From Sycon ciliatum (Eukaryota; Porifera; Calcarea; Leucosolenida; Sycettidae): a stretch of 64,000 bases of DNA. Made by a program: the position numbers and the translations under genes. Under the pieces are notes generated by a model. That model made no database searches. It was given only the letters and a program-made list of their open reading frames with translations, and was not told the DNA's origin. Below are positions 63,694-64,000 of the stretch, in pieces. The stretch lies in the NCBI RefSeq assembly GCF_964019385.1, contig NC_088645.1:38850463-38914462 (forward strand), read 5' to 3'. Numbering within the stretch: position 1 is the first letter of the stretch; each line of letters starts with the position of its first letter.

Positions 63694-64000
63694 GCGATTC
63701 CACAGATGCAACAAATTTCGCGATTTTGGCCAAAACCCGCAAATTTCTGAAAAGTCCCCGATTTCCCGCATTTTTTGTTGTTTTCTGCACTTCTTTTTAC
63801 ATTTTTCTGCACTTTTCACGCAGTATACAGTGCTTTCTATGATCCTGTACGTGGATTATTTGCACAGTACGCAAATAGCGATTCTAAGGATGCAACAAAT
63901 TTCGTGATTTGGCCAAAATCCGCAATTTCCTGCCAATAATTCCGCGAGTTCCTGGCAAGTTCCGCATCTTTCCGCCGCATTTTTTGTTGTTTTCTGCCGC
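63694..64000. repeat. ~186-bp direct repeat running off the window edge
   Basis: ATGCAACAAATTTCG(C/T)GATTT and GCATTTTTTGTTGTTTTCTGC occur at about 63706-63788 and again at 63891-63999. The second copy is cut by the end of the window. Confidence 0.7.

Noticed and set aside
1..64000. CRISPR arrays, operons or bacterial genes
   Set aside because: No short regularly spaced direct repeats with unique spacers, no closely packed same-strand genes; splice sites and eukaryotic retroelements dominate.

Overview
The window looks like a repeat-rich stretch of an invertebrate animal genome. It has introns with GT/AG borders, tRNA-type B boxes, long CA/TG microsatellites and mononucleotide runs, no operons or ribosome-binding sites, and a mixture of non-LTR, LTR, Ngaro-type and possibly Penelope-type retroelements plus many terminal-inverted-repeat elements. 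The frequent TACATGTA/ACATGTAC words recall sponge DNA, but the sequence does not fix the phylum. Host-type coding sequence is sparse. The best-supported host-like gene is a spliced BAF-like gene near 44.6-45.0 kb.

Layout. 0-12 kb: LINE 3' ends, pogo-like, hAT-like and other MITEs, a 1.25-kb foldback ending a GIY-YIG-like reading frame, and microsatellites. 12.1-15.0 kb: a decayed THAP-type DNA transposon holding a dead hammerhead ribozyme. 15-30 kb: LINE fragments, two hAT MITEs with perfect 8-bp target duplications, a GC-rich tandem MITE array (19.5-20.7 kb), a pair of 0.73-kb inverted arms (20.75-21.5 and 29.95-30.7 kb), and a 1.15-kb palindrome carrying two intact-looking hammerhead ribozymes (25.2-26.3 kb). 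31-45 kb: a duplicated locus in which one leader exon and first intron are reused before unrelated second exons, including the BAF-like gene. It contains a ~1.2-kb tandem array, a gypsy fragment, nested Harbinger/MITE insertions and a young 2.1-kb LTR element that carries a ubiquitin-derived gene. 45-49 kb: microsatellites, SINE-like and foldback pieces. 49.3-57.0 kb: a nearly complete LINE whose ORF2 is split by a 3.2-kb long-TIR element in a TTAA site. 57.8-63.3 kb: a Ngaro-like tyrosine-recombinase retroelement with A1-B1-A2-B2 split repeats, whose reverse transcriptase core is deleted.

The elements interact mainly by nesting. Non-autonomous elements have landed inside autonomous ones, inside one another and inside the tandem array, often with target duplications or empty sibling sites that let the order be read. 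The most unusual items are the ubiquitin-carrying LTR element, the outward-facing hammerhead pair, the shared-leader gene family with BAF, the frame-exact TTAA insertion in the LINE, and the hairpin-rich terminal repeat plus 144-bp coding-phase array of the Ngaro-like element. Calls rest on motif recognition by eye; no database search was run.
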